A stretch of 64,000 nucleotides of DNA from Halobacillus mangrovi (GTDB lineage: Bacteria; Bacillota; Bacilli; Bacillales; Halobacillaceae), in assembly GCF_002097535.1 (NCBI RefSeq), contig NZ_CP020772.1:558001-622000 (forward strand), given 5' to 3'. Of this stretch, positions 26,266 to 36,183 are shown in pieces. Positions within the stretch are counted from its first letter, which is position 1, and the number at the start of each line of letters is the position of its first letter. The notes under the pieces were generated by a model that worked only from the letters and a program-made list of their open reading frames with translations, was not told the DNA's origin and made no database searches. The position numbers and the translations under genes were made by a program.

Positions 26266-27043
26266 TCAAAAACCAATCATCGTAGTAAAGATGGGCGGAA
26301 GTATTATTGATCAATTGACTCAGGAGTTTTATGACAGTTTTTCTGAGCTTCTCGGTCACTACCATTGCATTATTGTCCATGGCGGAGGACCTGCCATCAC
26401 CTCTCTTTTGACGCGTTTGGAAATCGAAGGTGAATTCCATAAAGGGTTGAGGAAGACAGATGAGCAAACCCTTGAGGTCGTAGAAATGACTCTGGGAGGC
26501 AAGGTCAACGCTAAAATCACTTCAGAGCTTCTAAAACAAGGGATTAAAGCAGTTGGTCTCAAAGGTTCAGATGCCTCCTTAATAACGGCTGACTATGAAG
26601 ATGAAGAAAACCTTGGTTTTGTCGGAAAAGTAGCAGAGGTAGAGGCAGGCATTCTTTATCAGTGCCTAAACGCTGAGTATCTTCCTGTCGTCGCTCCGCT
26701 TGGAAAAACGAAGACAGGGCAGACCGTCAATATTAATGCAGATATTGCAGCAGGGGCTATTGCTAGGGCCGTTCAGGCTGAGAAGCTGCTTTTTGTGACA
26801 GATGTTCCTGGGATTTTGAGGGAGGATGAAGTCATTGAACATTCCACTCCTGAAGAGATCCAATCGTTAATTGATCACGGATGGATTTACGGAGGGATGA
26901 TCCCGAAAGTCCAATCTGCTGTAGAAGCCCTGTCTGACAAACTCGAGGAAGTAATGATTGTCAGCGGAAAGCAAGCACTGATTCAAGGCGATCGTATGAA
27001 AGGAACGAAGATTCGTTCGAAACGAAAGGAAGGGGTCGAATGA
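26228..27043 (+). CDS. argB: Acetylglutamate kinase
   Basis: The 271-residue kinase phosphorylates N-acetylglutamate. It has the amino-acid-kinase fold signatures [44 protein letters not shown] and [13 protein letters not shown]. The ATG at 26228 lies within argJ (an alternative ATG is at 26234), with GGGGG upstream inside argJ. The stop overlaps the argD start as ATGA. Confidence 0.93.
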   Translation: MTMSKSTQATAPDQKPIIVVKMGGSIIDQLTQEFYDSFSELLGHYHCIIVHGGGPAITSLLTRLEIEGEFHKGLRKTDEQTLEVVEMTLGGKVNAKITSELLKQGIKAVGLKGSDASLITADYEDEENLGFVGKVAEVEAGILYQCLNAEYLPVVAPLGKTKTGQTVNINADIAAGAIARAVQAEKLLFVTDVPGILREDEVIEHSTPEEIQSLIDHGWIYGGMIPKVQSAVEALSDKLEEVMIVSGKQALIQGDRMKGTKIRSKRKEGVE

Positions 27044-28197
27044 GTTTATTTCCAACTTATAACCGTTTTCCTCTCACGATCGTTTCCGGTTCTGGAACAA
27101 CGGTAACGGATGATGAGGGAAAGGATTATCTAGATTTTGTATCCGGTATTGCAGTATGTAACCTGGGTCATCGACCTCCAGAGGTTCAAAGAGCAATACA
27201 ACAACAGCTAGATCAAGTCTGGCACGTATCGAACTTGTACCAAATTCCGCTTCAGGAAAAGGCTGCGGATAAATTGACAGAAGGAAACAATTTGGATCAT
27301 GTCTTCTTCTGTAATAGCGGTGCGGAAGCGAATGAGGCAGCCATTAAGCTGGCACGTAAACATACTGGAAAAGAAAAAATCATCACGTTTAAACAGTCCT
27401 TTCATGGAAGGACGTTTGCCACCATGAGTGCTACGGGTCAAGAAAAGATACAGCAAGGTTTCGGAACGTTGCTTCCGACTTTTGAATATCTTCCGTATAA
27501 CGACGTGGATGCTGTGAAGCAAATAGAGGATGACGAGGTAGCGGCTATTATGGTTGAAGTCATCCAGGGTGAAGGAGGAGTCGTACCTGGAACGGCCGCC
27601 TTCTTACAGGCTATTCAGGAAAAGTGCCGAAATATTGGAGCACTATTGATTATTGATGAAGTTCAGACAGGTATTGGGCGTACAGGCGCACGTTTCGCTT
27701 ATGAACACCATCAATTGGATCCAGATATTGTTACGTCGGCAAAAGGACTCGGCAGTGGTTTTCCCGTTGGTGCTATGCTTGGGAAAGCGGATCATAAAGA
27801 GGCTTTTTCAGCTGGTTCACACGGGACAACATTTGGAGGAAATCCGCTTGCTTCTGCAGCGGTAAACGCCACACTTGAAACCATTTTTTCTACTGAATTC
27901 CTTGAAGATGTTCAACAAAAAGGCGAACGGCTTCAAGGGAAACTACGGGAAGAGTTAGGTGATTTGAATGTGGTTAAAGAAATTCGTGGGCAAGGACTTA
28001 TGGTTGGCATTGAATTAGATGTGGAAGCAATCCAGATCATTCATACCTTGCGTGAAAAAGGACTGCTGGCAGTCCTCGCAGGTCCTAAAGTTGTGAGGCT
28101 TCTCCCTCCGTTAAACGTTTCGGAGGAAGAAATCAGTGAAGCCGTAAAAATTCTAGCTGCCGTTTTGCAAGAACAAGACCAAATGCAAAATGCATAA
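27040..28197 (+). CDS. argD: Acetylornithine aminotransferase
   Basis: The 385-residue class III PLP aminotransferase makes N-acetylornithine. It shows [44 protein letters not shown] and the Schiff-base Lys in [16 protein letters not shown] near residue 240. It overlaps argB by four bases. The compact length and operon position separate it from the other class III aminotransferase at 7294. Confidence 0.94.
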   Translation: MSLFPTYNRFPLTIVSGSGTTVTDDEGKDYLDFVSGIAVCNLGHRPPEVQRAIQQQLDQVWHVSNLYQIPLQEKAADKLTEGNNLDHVFFCNSGAEANEAAIKLARKHTGKEKIITFKQSFHGRTFATMSATGQEKIQQGFGTLLPTFEYLPYNDVDAVKQIEDDEVAAIMVEVIQGEGGVVPGTAAFLQAIQEKCRNIGALLIIDEVQTGIGRTGARFAYEHHQLDPDIVTSAKGLGSGFPVGAMLGKADHKEAFSAGSHGTTFGGNPLASAAVNATLETIFSTEFLEDVQQKGERLQGKLREELGDLNVVKEIRGQGLMVGIELDVEAIQIIHTLREKGLLAVLAGPKVVRLLPPLNVSEEEISEAVKILAAVLQEQDQMQNA

Positions 28198-28205
28198 AAG
28201 TGAAT

Positions 28206-28250
28206 AAAAAGGCGCGGTGATCGCTACCTAAGGTGAACACCGCCTTTTTA
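28206..28250 (+). terminator. Terminator between argD and carA
   Basis: AAAAAGGCGCGGTG and CACCGCCTTTTT form a stem with a one-base bulge, followed by T residues. carA then has its own promoter region. Confidence 0.8.
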
Positions 28251-28260
28251 GGCTCAAAAT

Positions 28261-28296
28261 TGTATAAAAATACATCATATATAATAAATATTCATT
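28261..28296 (+). promoter_or_regulatory. carA promoter region with ArgR-type boxes
   Basis: A perfect palindrome TGTATAAAAATACA (28261-28274) and the ARG-box-like half AATAAATATTCATT (28283-28296) flank TATAAT at 28280-28285. The palindrome shares the TGTA...TACA form with those before argC. The -35 is not clear. Confidence 0.6.
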
Positions 28297-28311
28297 TAAT
28301 GGGGTGAAATG

Positions 28312-29376
28312 ATGCAAGGATATCTTAATTTACAAGGAGGGCGTTCTTTCCAAGGGGAAGCCTCGCAAGAATGGAACGCACGCGTGCAAGGGGAAATCGT
28401 ATTTTTTACTGGGATGACGGGTTATCAGGAAGTGTTGACTGACCCTTCCTACAAGGGACAAATCGTTGTCTTCACGTATCCATTAATCGGAAACTATGGA
28501 ATCAACGAGCATGACTCTGAGAGTGAACAAATACAAGTGAGTGGAGTAGTTATGGCTCATTGTGCAGAACGAGCTACTCATTACCAATCGACCATTTCTT
28601 TGAAAAAATATTTAAATAAACACCATGTTCCTTTCCTAACAGGAGTGGATACAAGAGCAGTAACGAAGGTGATTCGCCAGGGGGGAACGCGTCAGGCGTG
28701 TCTGACCCAACAACCTTCAGAGGTTTTTGATATCCCAATGAAAGATCATGTTTATCAATCTAAAAGAGAAACCATTCACACCTATGGGGAAGGTTCAATG
28801 CATATTGCACTCATTGATTTTGGGTGGAAAAAATCGATATTGGCTTCTCTATTGGAAAAAGGGCTTAAAGTTTCGGTAATCCCTTTTACAGAAATTAAGC
28901 ACCTTGATGAACTCAAACCAGATGGAATCGTTTTATCTAATGGACCAGGCAATCCAAAAGATGTGGAACCAGAATTACCAAAAATTAAAGAAGTACTTGA
29001 TCGTCACCCGTCTTTTGGTATTTGTATGGGGCATCAAGTTATTGCTCTTGCCTATGGTGCAAATACGAAAAAATTAACTTTTGGCCATCGCGGAGCCAAT
29101 CATCCGGTTAAAGATCATGTCACAGGAAAAGTCTTTTTAACATCACAGAATCACAACTATGTAGTTGATGGTCATAGCCTTGTAAATACACCGCTGGAGT
29201 CCCGGTTCTTCAATGTAAATGACGGGTCCAATGAAGGTGTAGCTCACAAAAATAAACCGATCATGTCCGCTCAGTTCCACCCGGAAGCGAATCCGGGTCC
29301 TGAGGACGCGGAATGGCTATTCAGTGATTTTATAGAAATGATCAAGATGAAAAAGGAGGAGAAGGCATATGTCTAA
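28312..29376 (+). CDS. carA: Carbamoyl-phosphate synthase small subunit, arginine-type
   Basis: The 354-residue glutaminase subunit supplies ammonia to CarB. The Cys of FGICMGHQ (about residue 240) with downstream His and Glu (QFHPEANPGP) forms the amidotransferase triad. FFTGMTGYQEVLTDPSYKGQ near residue 25 is a CarA signature. GGGGTG at 28301-28306 favours the second ATG at 28312. Placement between argD and argF shows it is the arginine-specific set; a pyrimidine set would lie elsewhere. Confidence 0.94.
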   Translation: MQGYLNLQGGRSFQGEASQEWNARVQGEIVFFTGMTGYQEVLTDPSYKGQIVVFTYPLIGNYGINEHDSESEQIQVSGVVMAHCAERATHYQSTISLKKYLNKHHVPFLTGVDTRAVTKVIRQGGTRQACLTQQPSEVFDIPMKDHVYQSKRETIHTYGEGSMHIALIDFGWKKSILASLLEKGLKVSVIPFTEIKHLDELKPDGIVLSNGPGNPKDVEPELPKIKEVLDRHPSFGICMGHQVIALAYGANTKKLTFGHRGANHPVKDHVTGKVFLTSQNHNYVVDGHSLVNTPLESRFFNVNDGSNEGVAHKNKPIMSAQFHPEANPGPEDAEWLFSDFIEMIKMKKEEKAYV

Positions 29377-32300
29377 AAAAGTATTAGTCATAGGATCGGG
29401 GCCGATTGTGATTGGGCAAGCGGCTGAATTTGATTATTCCGGAACGCAAGGGTGCCTTGCTCTTCGCGAGGAGGGATATGAGGTTATCCTCGTAAATAAT
29501 AATCCAGCGACGATCATGACCGATTATACGATTGCTGATGTCGTTTACAGCGAGCCGTTAACAGTGGAGAGCCTGACATCTATTATAAAAAAAGAAAAGC
29601 CTGATGCCTTATTAGCGGGGCTAGGAGGACAAACGGCTCTAAATCTAGCTGTAGAGTTAGAAAAAGCCGAAGTCTTGAAAACGTATGGTGTGGAGCTGCT
29701 AGGTACAAGTGTAAAGTCCATTCAGCAAGGAGAGGATCGCGAACTTTTCCGTGAATTGATGGATCGTCTGGGTCAGCCTGTACCTGAAAGTGAAGTTATT
29801 TCTACGGTGAAAGAAGCTTTAGAATTCGCTGAACACGTCGGATATCCAATAATCAGCCGACCGGCTTATACACTTGGAGGTCGCGGAGGCGGCATTGCTG
29901 AGAGCGAAAGCGAACTTAAAGAATTAATACAAAACGGACTTAAAGCAAGCCCTATCAAGCAAGTAATCATTGAGAAAAGTATCGCTGGTTTCAAAGAAAT
30001 CGAATATGAAATTATGCGTGACGCCAACGGAACGTGCATCTCGGTTTGTAATATGGAGAATTTTGATCCGGTTGGTGTTCACACAGGCGATTCCATTGTA
30101 GTGGCGCCTTCTCAAACGTTGACAGATAAAGAATATCAAATGCTTCGTACAGCGTCGCTCGAGATCGTCTCCGCGTTAGAGGTTATCGGAGGATGCAACG
30201 TCCAGTTAGCCCTGGATCCATATAGCAATCGGTACTATGTAATCGAGGTTAATCCTCGTGTCAGCCGCTCTTCTGCTTTGGCATCGAAAGCTACAGGATA
30301 TCCAATAGCAAAAATGGCAACAAAAGTGGCACTTGGTTATCCACTAGATGCATTAGAGAACCCATTAACTGGTCATACGTATGCCAGTTTCGAGCCTGCT
30401 TTAGATTACGTTGTTGTAAAGTTTCCACGCTGGCCTTTCGATAAGTTCTCTGAAGCCAACCGCAAGCTTGGGACGACGATGAGAGCCACTGGAGAAGTTA
30501 TGGCAATTGACCGAACACTTGAAGGCGCCTTTCAAAAAGCGGTGCAATCTTTGGATACCCAACCCCCAGCAATCAGTCATGCAGAAGAACATCTGACAAA
30601 ACCAACGGATCTCCGCTATTTTGCTATTTTGTCAGAATTACGTGCAGGGAAAACCATAGAAGAAATTCATAAAGTCACAGGCATCGATATGTTTTTCCTC
30701 GATGTGCTTATGAACTTGATTAATCTTGAAAAGACAATCAGCAAGTATTCCTTGACTACATTGCCAGTTGAAGTGTTAAAACAAGCGAAGGTGTACGGAT
30801 TCTCTGATTCTACGATCGCTTCATTGATCGGGGAGTCAGGAGCAGAGGTGAAGAATTTAAGAAAAACCTATCACCTGGATCCACGCTATAAAATGGTTGA
30901 TACGTGTGCAGCGGAGTTTGAAGCAGCCACTAATTATGTCTACAGCACCTATGCAGGAGAAAATGAAATCGAACCACTTGAAGCAACGAAAAAAGCGTTG
31001 ATTATAGGATCTGGACCCATCCGTATCGGGCAAGGAGTCGAGTTCGATTATAGTGCTGTAAAAGCTATTGAAAGCTTACAAGAATTAGGCTGGACGACGG
31101 TCATGGTTAACAATAATCCGGAAACCGTCAGTACGGACTACGAAACGGCAGACCGTCTTTACTTTGAACCGATCACTAAAGAGGTCATTGCATCAATCGT
31201 TGAACATGAAAATATTGATCTCGTCTTTACGCAATTCGGTGGGCAAACCGGCATTAATATTGCAGAAGAATTAGCGGCGGACCACATTCCATTAGCAGGC
31301 GTAAGTGCTGATACCCTTGCTGACCTTGAGGATCGGGATCGTTTTTATACAGCTTTGAATCATTTAGATATTCCCCACGTTCAAGGAAGTACGTGTTATT
31401 CAAAAGAGGAAGCACTTCGTGCAGCCCATGAATATAAGTATCCTCTCCTTTGCCGTCCTTCCTATGTCATAGGCGGGCAGGGAATGGTCAAGGTCAATAA
31501 TGATTCAGAACTTGAGAATGCATTACAAGGGACGGATGCTCGCCATTATCCGATTGTGCTTGATGAATTTATGATTGGGAAAGAAGTCGAAGTCGACCTG
31601 GTTGCAGATGGTCAGCATGCCTTCATTCCAGAAATTATGGAACATATCGAGCCAGCCGGTGTGCACTCGGGTGACAGTATGGCGATCTACCCAGCCACCA
31701 TACCAGAAGAAATAAAAGAAATGGTTTATCAATATAGTGAACAAATCGTGAAGCATTTTCATTATAAAGGGATTATGAATATCCAATTTTTATGGCAAGG
31801 GGACGAAGTATTCGTTCTAGAGGTGAACCCACGAGCAAGTCGTACGGTCCCAATTATCAGCAAAGTGTCCAATCGGTCACTGGTCGATCTCGCTATAAAG
31901 GTTTTAGCAGGAGAGCCTGCCTTTGATTTTAAGGCGTTCAGCAGCATGGACTTGTCTTATGTCGCTGTTAAATACCCACTTTTCTCGTCCCATGCTTTAC
32001 CAGAGCTCGACCATAAGCTGGGGGCGAATATGAAATCTACAGGGGAAGGAATGGCGATTGGCCGTACTGTAGAAGAAGCTTTAGCCAAAGTGTTTTCACA
32101 TTTGCCGAACCCTTATCAAAACAAAGATAGTTGTTTTTTAGATGAGAAAGCGGTCTTTGATATACCCACAAGTACGTTAAGCTTTGAAGACTGGATTCAA
32201 TCCAATGAAGCAGCTGTGTATTATAACGATCAGGATACTGAGGAAGCCAAAGAACGCCGAATTCAAGCATTGAAATATGGTATAACAGTTTTCAGTGAAA

Positions 32301-32398
32301 AATCGACTTTTGAAGCTTATTTAAAAGCTCTTACGTGTGAACGATTTGAGCCGATCCCATTACCCGGGAAGAAAACGGAAGGAGTGCAAGCAGGATGA
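29369..32398 (+). CDS. carB: Carbamoyl-phosphate synthase large subunit, arginine-type
   Basis: The 1009-residue protein has two homologous ATP-grasp halves, each opening with a nucleotide motif (VLVIGSGPIVIGQAAEFDYSG at the N-terminus and ALIIGSGPIRIGQGVEFDYS near residue 545). They phosphorylate bicarbonate and carbamate respectively. The C-terminal allosteric domain is short compared with the ~1070 residues of UMP-regulated enzymes, as in arginine-specific CarB of bacilli. AAAGGAGG lies inside the end of carA. It overlaps carA by eight bases and argF by four. Confidence 0.95.
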   Translation: MSKKVLVIGSGPIVIGQAAEFDYSGTQGCLALREEGYEVILVNNNPATIMTDYTIADVVYSEPLTVESLTSIIKKEKPDALLAGLGGQTALNLAVELEKAEVLKTYGVELLGTSVKSIQQGEDRELFRELMDRLGQPVPESEVISTVKEALEFAEHVGYPIISRPAYTLGGRGGGIAESESELKELIQNGLKASPIKQVIIEKSIAGFKEIEYEIMRDANGTCISVCNMENFDPVGVHTGDSIVVAPSQTLTDKEYQMLRTASLEIVSALEVIGGCNVQLALDPYSNRYYVIEVNPRVSRSSALASKATGYPIAKMATKVALGYPLDALENPLTGHTYASFEPALDYVVVKFPRWPFDKFSEANRKLGTTMRATGEVMAIDRTLEGAFQKAVQSLDTQPPAISHAEEHLTKPTDLRYFAILSELRAGKTIEEIHKVTGIDMFFLDVLMNLINLEKTISKYSLTTLPVEVLKQAKVYGFSDSTIASLIGESGAEVKNLRKTYHLDPRYKMVDTCAAEFEAATNYVYSTYAGENEIEPLEATKKALIIGSGPIRIGQGVEFDYSAVKAIESLQELGWTTVMVNNNPETVSTDYETADRLYFEPITKEVIASIVEHENIDLVFTQFGGQTGINIAEELAADHIPLAGVSADTLADLEDRDRFYTALNHLDIPHVQGSTCYSKEEALRAAHEYKYPLLCRPSYVIGGQGMVKVNNDSELENALQGTDARHYPIVLDEFMIGKEVEVDLVADGQHAFIPEIMEHIEPAGVHSGDSMAIYPATIPEEIKEMVYQYSEQIVKHFHYKGIMNIQFLWQGDEVFVLEVNPRASRTVPIISKVSNRSLVDLAIKVLAGEPAFDFKAFSSMDLSYVAVKYPLFSSHALPELDHKLGANMKSTGEGMAIGRTVEEALAKVFSHLPNPYQNKDSCFLDEKAVFDIPTSTLSFEDWIQSNEAAVYYNDQDTEEAKERRIQALKYGITVFSEKSTFEAYLKALTCERFEPIPLPGKKTEGVQAG

Positions 32399-33351
32399 AT
32401 TTGATGGAACAGATGATGTCAACAAGTTATTCACTAAAAGGGAAGAATGTATTATCATGGCTTGATTTTTCTCAGACGGACGTCACCCAGCTGTTAGCTC
32501 AGGCCCAATACGTAAAAGAGAACCCTCATTCCTCAGCGTTAAGTGGTAAAACGCTTGCTATGATATTTGAAAAATCTTCAACAAGAACGCGCGTATCATT
32601 CGAAGTCGGGATGGTGCAAATGGGAGGACATGCGCTTTATCTGAATTCAAGAGACATTCAAATCGGTCGCGGAGAAACCATCGCGGATACGGCCAAAGTA
32701 TTATCAGGTTATGTAGATGCGATTATGTTTCGTACAACTTCTCATGAAAAATTAAAAGAACTCGCGGACCATGCTACTGTTCCAGTCATCAATGGGCTTT
32801 GTGACATTTACCATCCTTGTCAGGCTCTTGCAGACATTTACACGATTCTTGAACTAAAGGGGCGTCTAAGCGGTCTTAAACTCGTGTACGTAGGAGACGG
32901 AAACAACGTGGCTCATTCGTTGATGATCCTTGCAGCTATGATGGGGATGGAGTTTGTCATTGTGACACCGAAAGGATATGAGCCAGACGCTGATATTGTT
33001 GAAAAGTCGAAAAAGCTGGCTAGCCGTTATCAAGGCTCGGTTACTATAAGTCATAATCCGATAGAAGCGGTTGAAGCAGCAGATGTTATTTATACAGATG
33101 TATGGACCAGCATGGGGCAGGAAGAAGAAGCGGAAGCTCGTCTGAAAGCTTTTGAAGAGTTTCAAGTAAATAAAACGTTGTTCTCTAAAGCAAAATCGAA
33201 CGCTTCTTTTCTTCATTGTCTGCCTGCCCACCGCGATGAAGAGGTGACGGGCGAAGTAATTGACGGGCCGCAGTCGGCTGTTTTTCAGCAGGCTGAAAAT
33301 CGTATGCATGTTCAAAAAGCTATTTTGCAAGCCGTCATTGGTTCCTGGTAA
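32395..33351 (+). CDS. argF: Ornithine carbamoyltransferase
   Basis: The 318-residue enzyme joins carbamoyl phosphate and ornithine to citrulline. It has the carbamoyl-phosphate loop SSTRTRVSFEVG near residue 60, HPCQALADIYTI near 140 and the ornithine-binding Cys motif LHCLPAHR near 275. The ATG overlaps the carB stop as ATGA, with AAGGAGTG upstream. No strong terminator was seen in the following 190 bases. argG and argH are not in the window. Confidence 0.95.
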   Translation: MNLMEQMMSTSYSLKGKNVLSWLDFSQTDVTQLLAQAQYVKENPHSSALSGKTLAMIFEKSSTRTRVSFEVGMVQMGGHALYLNSRDIQIGRGETIADTAKVLSGYVDAIMFRTTSHEKLKELADHATVPVINGLCDIYHPCQALADIYTILELKGRLSGLKLVYVGDGNNVAHSLMILAAMMGMEFVIVTPKGYEPDADIVEKSKKLASRYQGSVTISHNPIEAVEAADVIYTDVWTSMGQEEEAEARLKAFEEFQVNKTLFSKAKSNASFLHCLPAHRDEEVTGEVIDGPQSAVFQQAENRMHVQKAILQAVIGSW

Positions 33352-33548
33352 TTTACAAATAATAACAAGAATAAAAAGATGGGTACAGCTAGTATGATAT
33401 AGAATGAAAGGGTATGGCTTAGAAAAAAGTTAAAAACTTTATCGAATGGCTACGAATATGATCGAATGGGGATTTTTTAAAAGGTAAATGACATTTTTTG
33501 TGGAAATAGTTATGGAGAGTGATCAAACAAAAAAGGAGTGGCCCTATA

Positions 33549-34034
33549 ATGAGCGAGCAAGTTTCAACAGCTGTGGAACCTAAAGTCGTCAAGAAGTCCA
33601 ACTTCAAAGTGGTCGGCACTTATTGTCAAACGATGATGGATGAAAGGGAAGTGAAAATTCCCCGGTTGATGGAGCATTTTCATACGTCCAAGTTGCACAA
33701 GGTGAAGAATCGAATCAATAATCCTAATTCTATTGGAATGTTTGTCGACCCACCGAACTGGAACGAAGCCACAGAAGCTTTTTATTGGATTGCCGCCGTT
33801 GAAGTGGATAGTTTTGAGAAGATTCCGCAAGACATGATTACAAAAACCATTCCTGCTCACAAATATGCCGTTTTAGAATATGACCCGTCTGTTCATGATT
33901 TCAACCCATACCCATATTTGTTTCAATGGATCAAAAGTAAAGGTTATGAGCTCGTTGAAGGGTTTGGATTTGAAGAATACCACCCTTACACCGGTACGGA
34001 AACAAAATTTACACTCTATCTTCCAATTAAATAA
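33549..34034 (+). CDS. GyrI-like / AraC effector-binding domain protein
   Basis: The 161-residue soluble protein resembles the GyrI-like small-molecule-binding domain. FYWIAAVEVDSFEKIPQDMITKTIPAHKYAVLEYDP and the end FEEYHPYTGTETKFTLYLPIK fit the duplicated fold with its terminal Glu-containing strand. No DNA-binding domain is attached. AAAAAGGAG at 33528-33536 supports the ATG at 33549. The preceding intergenic stretch (33352-33548) holds only AT-rich sequence with a short AAAGTT/AACTTT inverted repeat. Confidence 0.65.
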   Translation: MSEQVSTAVEPKVVKKSNFKVVGTYCQTMMDEREVKIPRLMEHFHTSKLHKVKNRINNPNSIGMFVDPPNWNEATEAFYWIAAVEVDSFEKIPQDMITKTIPAHKYAVLEYDPSVHDFNPYPYLFQWIKSKGYELVEGFGFEEYHPYTGTETKFTLYLPIK

Positions 34035-34036
34035 CC

Positions 34037-34076
34037 AAAAAGCAAGGGTTGCTTAAATGCTGCCCTTGCTTTTTTA
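34037..34076. terminator. Bidirectional terminator
   Basis: AAAAGCAAGGG and CCCTTGCTTTT form a perfect stem with T-runs on both strands, between convergent genes. Confidence 0.85.
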
Positions 34077-35483
34077 AGTTAAAAAGGAGATGCCAAAGTA
34101 AAGAACAGCAGCTACACCAGCGGCAATCAACGCTGGCTTCAGCTTGAATTTTGCATACTTGATAGCATTCAAATTCAAAATACCGGCTGTCGTATTCGTA
34201 TCATCGCTGAGGGGAGAAGAAAAAGCTCCGAATGTTCCGCTCGCAAATACGGCACCAATGACCAAAGGCAATGGGCTACCTGCCACTGTGGCGATTGACA
34301 CTCCTACGGGCATTAGGATCCCCCATGTTCCCCAGGAGGAGCCGATAAAATACGATAACCCACAGCCGATGATAAATATAATAGCAGCAACAAAACCTGG
34401 AGGAATCCAGTCAAAAGAAGTTGAAATCGTATCAGCGAATTTCAATTCCTCCGACCCTTTGCTTAAGCCCCAGACCATCGCAAGTAAGAGAATAACCCCC
34501 ATCATCTCATTTCCGCCATCGATTAAATAATTCATCATTTTTCGAAGCGGCTCTGAAATAATTTTCAAATAGATCACAAAAAGGATAACAGTTAAAACGA
34601 CCCCTAAGACCATCGCATCAAGGACGTTCGCATTAATTAACGCTTCAAACCCTTCTTTTCCGTTTCGTATTCCAACCATATACATAAAAAAGAAGGTGAG
34701 TACGATGACACTGGCTAACGGAATGATCAAGTGCCAGGGTTTGGAAGGGAGATCCTTTGTCACAGCAGGGTGACAGTCTTCCCACTGATCATCATCTTCT
34801 TTGTGTTCTTCGACTCCTTCTTCTGCATCCGTGGCTGATTTCTTGCTATGATGAAAAAAACTTAAGTAAAAACCTAAAATCAGCATAGAAAAAGCGAAGA
34901 AATTATAAGGAATGCTTTGGATGTATAGAGAATAAGCATCTCCTTCGGTGCCAGCTTGCTGGAGAGATAATTCAATGACTGAGGTCATATACCCGACGAA
35001 AGCTGTGGCCACAGGAATTAAAACAACGAGAGGGGAGGCAGTTGTTTCAATGACGAATCCAAGCTCCTGCTTTGTCATCGGGATTTTCTTTCTCATCGCT
35101 TTCATGACAGGACCAATGGTAACGATTCGAAAGCTCGGGGCACTAAAAGTTCCAAGCGAAGAAAGCCAAGTTAAGATGAAGGCGCCTCGTTTTTTGTCAA
35201 TCCGCTCTGTGGCAGCCTGCACAAACCCTTTTATTCCACCGGACATCTTCACAATTCCGATTAAAGCAGAGAAAGCATAAAGGAAGATGATAATCTTTAG
35301 ATTGTTTTCATCGGTCAATCCTTGAATTATAAAAGAAAGAGCAGTCATCATTCCTCCAAGCCAATGAGGATCGACAAGGTACCCAGCGACAATCACAGCG
35401 AAAAGCAGGCTTGGGATGACTTGTTTTGTCCAGATGGCTGCGATGATAACAACGATGAAAGGAATAATAGAAATCCATTCCAT
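34074..35483 (-). CDS. NhaC-family Na+/H+ antiporter
   Basis: The 469-residue protein has about eleven to twelve membrane helices and matches the NhaC antiporter family. Signature parts are KMSGGIKGFVQAATERI, SAPSFRIVTIGPVMKAMR, FIGSSWGTWGILMPVGV and FGAFSSPLSDDTNTTAG. A highly acidic cytoplasmic loop (about residues 215-240) lies mid-protein. It would expel Na+ (possibly with malate or lactate exchange as in MleN), which suits a salt-adapted bacterium. GAGGT precedes the ATG by about nine bases. Confidence 0.82.
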   Translation of the reverse strand: MEWISIIPFIVVIIAAIWTKQVIPSLLFAVIVAGYLVDPHWLGGMMTALSFIIQGLTDENNLKIIIFLYAFSALIGIVKMSGGIKGFVQAATERIDKKRGAFILTWLSSLGTFSAPSFRIVTIGPVMKAMRKKIPMTKQELGFVIETTASPLVVLIPVATAFVGYMTSVIELSLQQAGTEGDAYSLYIQSIPYNFFAFSMLILGFYLSFFHHSKKSATDAEEGVEEHKEDDDQWEDCHPAVTKDLPSKPWHLIIPLASVIVLTFFFMYMVGIRNGKEGFEALINANVLDAMVLGVVLTVILFVIYLKIISEPLRKMMNYLIDGGNEMMGVILLLAMVWGLSKGSEELKFADTISTSFDWIPPGFVAAIIFIIGCGLSYFIGSSWGTWGILMPVGVSIATVAGSPLPLVIGAVFASGTFGAFSSPLSDDTNTTAGILNLNAIKYAKFKLKPALIAAGVAAVLYFGISFLT

Positions 35484-35633
35484 TTTATGTACCTCATTTC
35501 TCTACCGTGATTTTACTAGCATGTGTGATTATAGGAGAAGCTATTCTTACTTAAACGGCTACTGTAAAAGGATTACGCTATAACAAAAGCGAATATAAAC
35601 ATAAAGATATATTGGTAAATGGGAGTGGTTTTT

Positions 35634-36077
35634 ATGTCATTTTTGGAAAAAAGTGTTGTCATTAAAAAGCCGGTTGAAGAAGTTTTTGAAGCGGCTACCG
35701 ATTTCAGTAAGAGTCCTGAGATGATGGACGCTGTTGTAGACGTGGAAATTCTCAGTGAAGGGCCTGTCAAAGAGGGCTACAAATTTAAAGAGACACGAGA
35801 AATAAGAGGAAGAAAAGCCTCTTCTGTTATTGAAGTCACTGATTTTGAGCAGAATAAGCACTATTCGGTGCGCAGTGTACAAAATGGATTGGATTTGCGT
35901 TACCACTACAATTTTGTGGAAACGACAGAAGGGACGCGTGTCGAATTCAAAGGGGAATTGTTCACGGAAGGTTTGCGTAATAAACTTGCTCAGCCTTTGA
36001 TTAAACGGATTATTAAGAAGGAAGACGAGAACCATCTTGAAGATATGAAAAAGCATATCGAAACGTCGGTATCATAA
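35634..36077 (+). CDS. SRPBCC (START/polyketide cyclase-like) family protein
   Basis: The 147-residue protein has the pattern of the SRPBCC fold: an N-terminal strand with PVEEVFEAATDFSKSPEMMDAV, a central antiparallel sheet, and a long C-terminal helix (LIKRIIKKEDENHLEDMKKHI). Such proteins bind hydrophobic ligands. GGGAGTGG at 35621-35628 favours the ATG at 35634 over an upstream in-frame one. Ligand and pathway unknown. Confidence 0.7.
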   Translation: MSFLEKSVVIKKPVEEVFEAATDFSKSPEMMDAVVDVEILSEGPVKEGYKFKETREIRGRKASSVIEVTDFEQNKHYSVRSVQNGLDLRYHYNFVETTEGTRVEFKGELFTEGLRNKLAQPLIKRIIKKEDENHLEDMKKHIETSVS

Positions 36078-36081
36078 TGGT

Positions 36082-36157
36082 ATAATAGAAATAAGCTATG
36101 GATTTTATATGAAAGGTCTCATCGCCATCTTGGATGGGATGGGACCTGTTTTTTTAA
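36082..36157 (+). promoter_or_regulatory. Promoter-like hexamer followed by terminator hairpin
   Basis: TATAAT at 36082-36087 is followed about 25 bases later by a hairpin (AGGTCTCATC...GATGGGACCT) with seven T ending at about 36157. The hairpin can terminate the SRPBCC gene. If the promoter is real, the short leader it starts would meet the same hairpin before the helicase gene, giving attenuation or a very short RNA. Confidence 0.45.
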
Positions 36158-36183
36158 TGGAAGAAGAAAGGAAATGAATAGAT

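Noticed and set aside
29369..32398. Truncated carB
   Set aside because: The shorter C-terminal domain is normal for arginine-specific CarB of bacilli; both ATP-grasp halves are complete.
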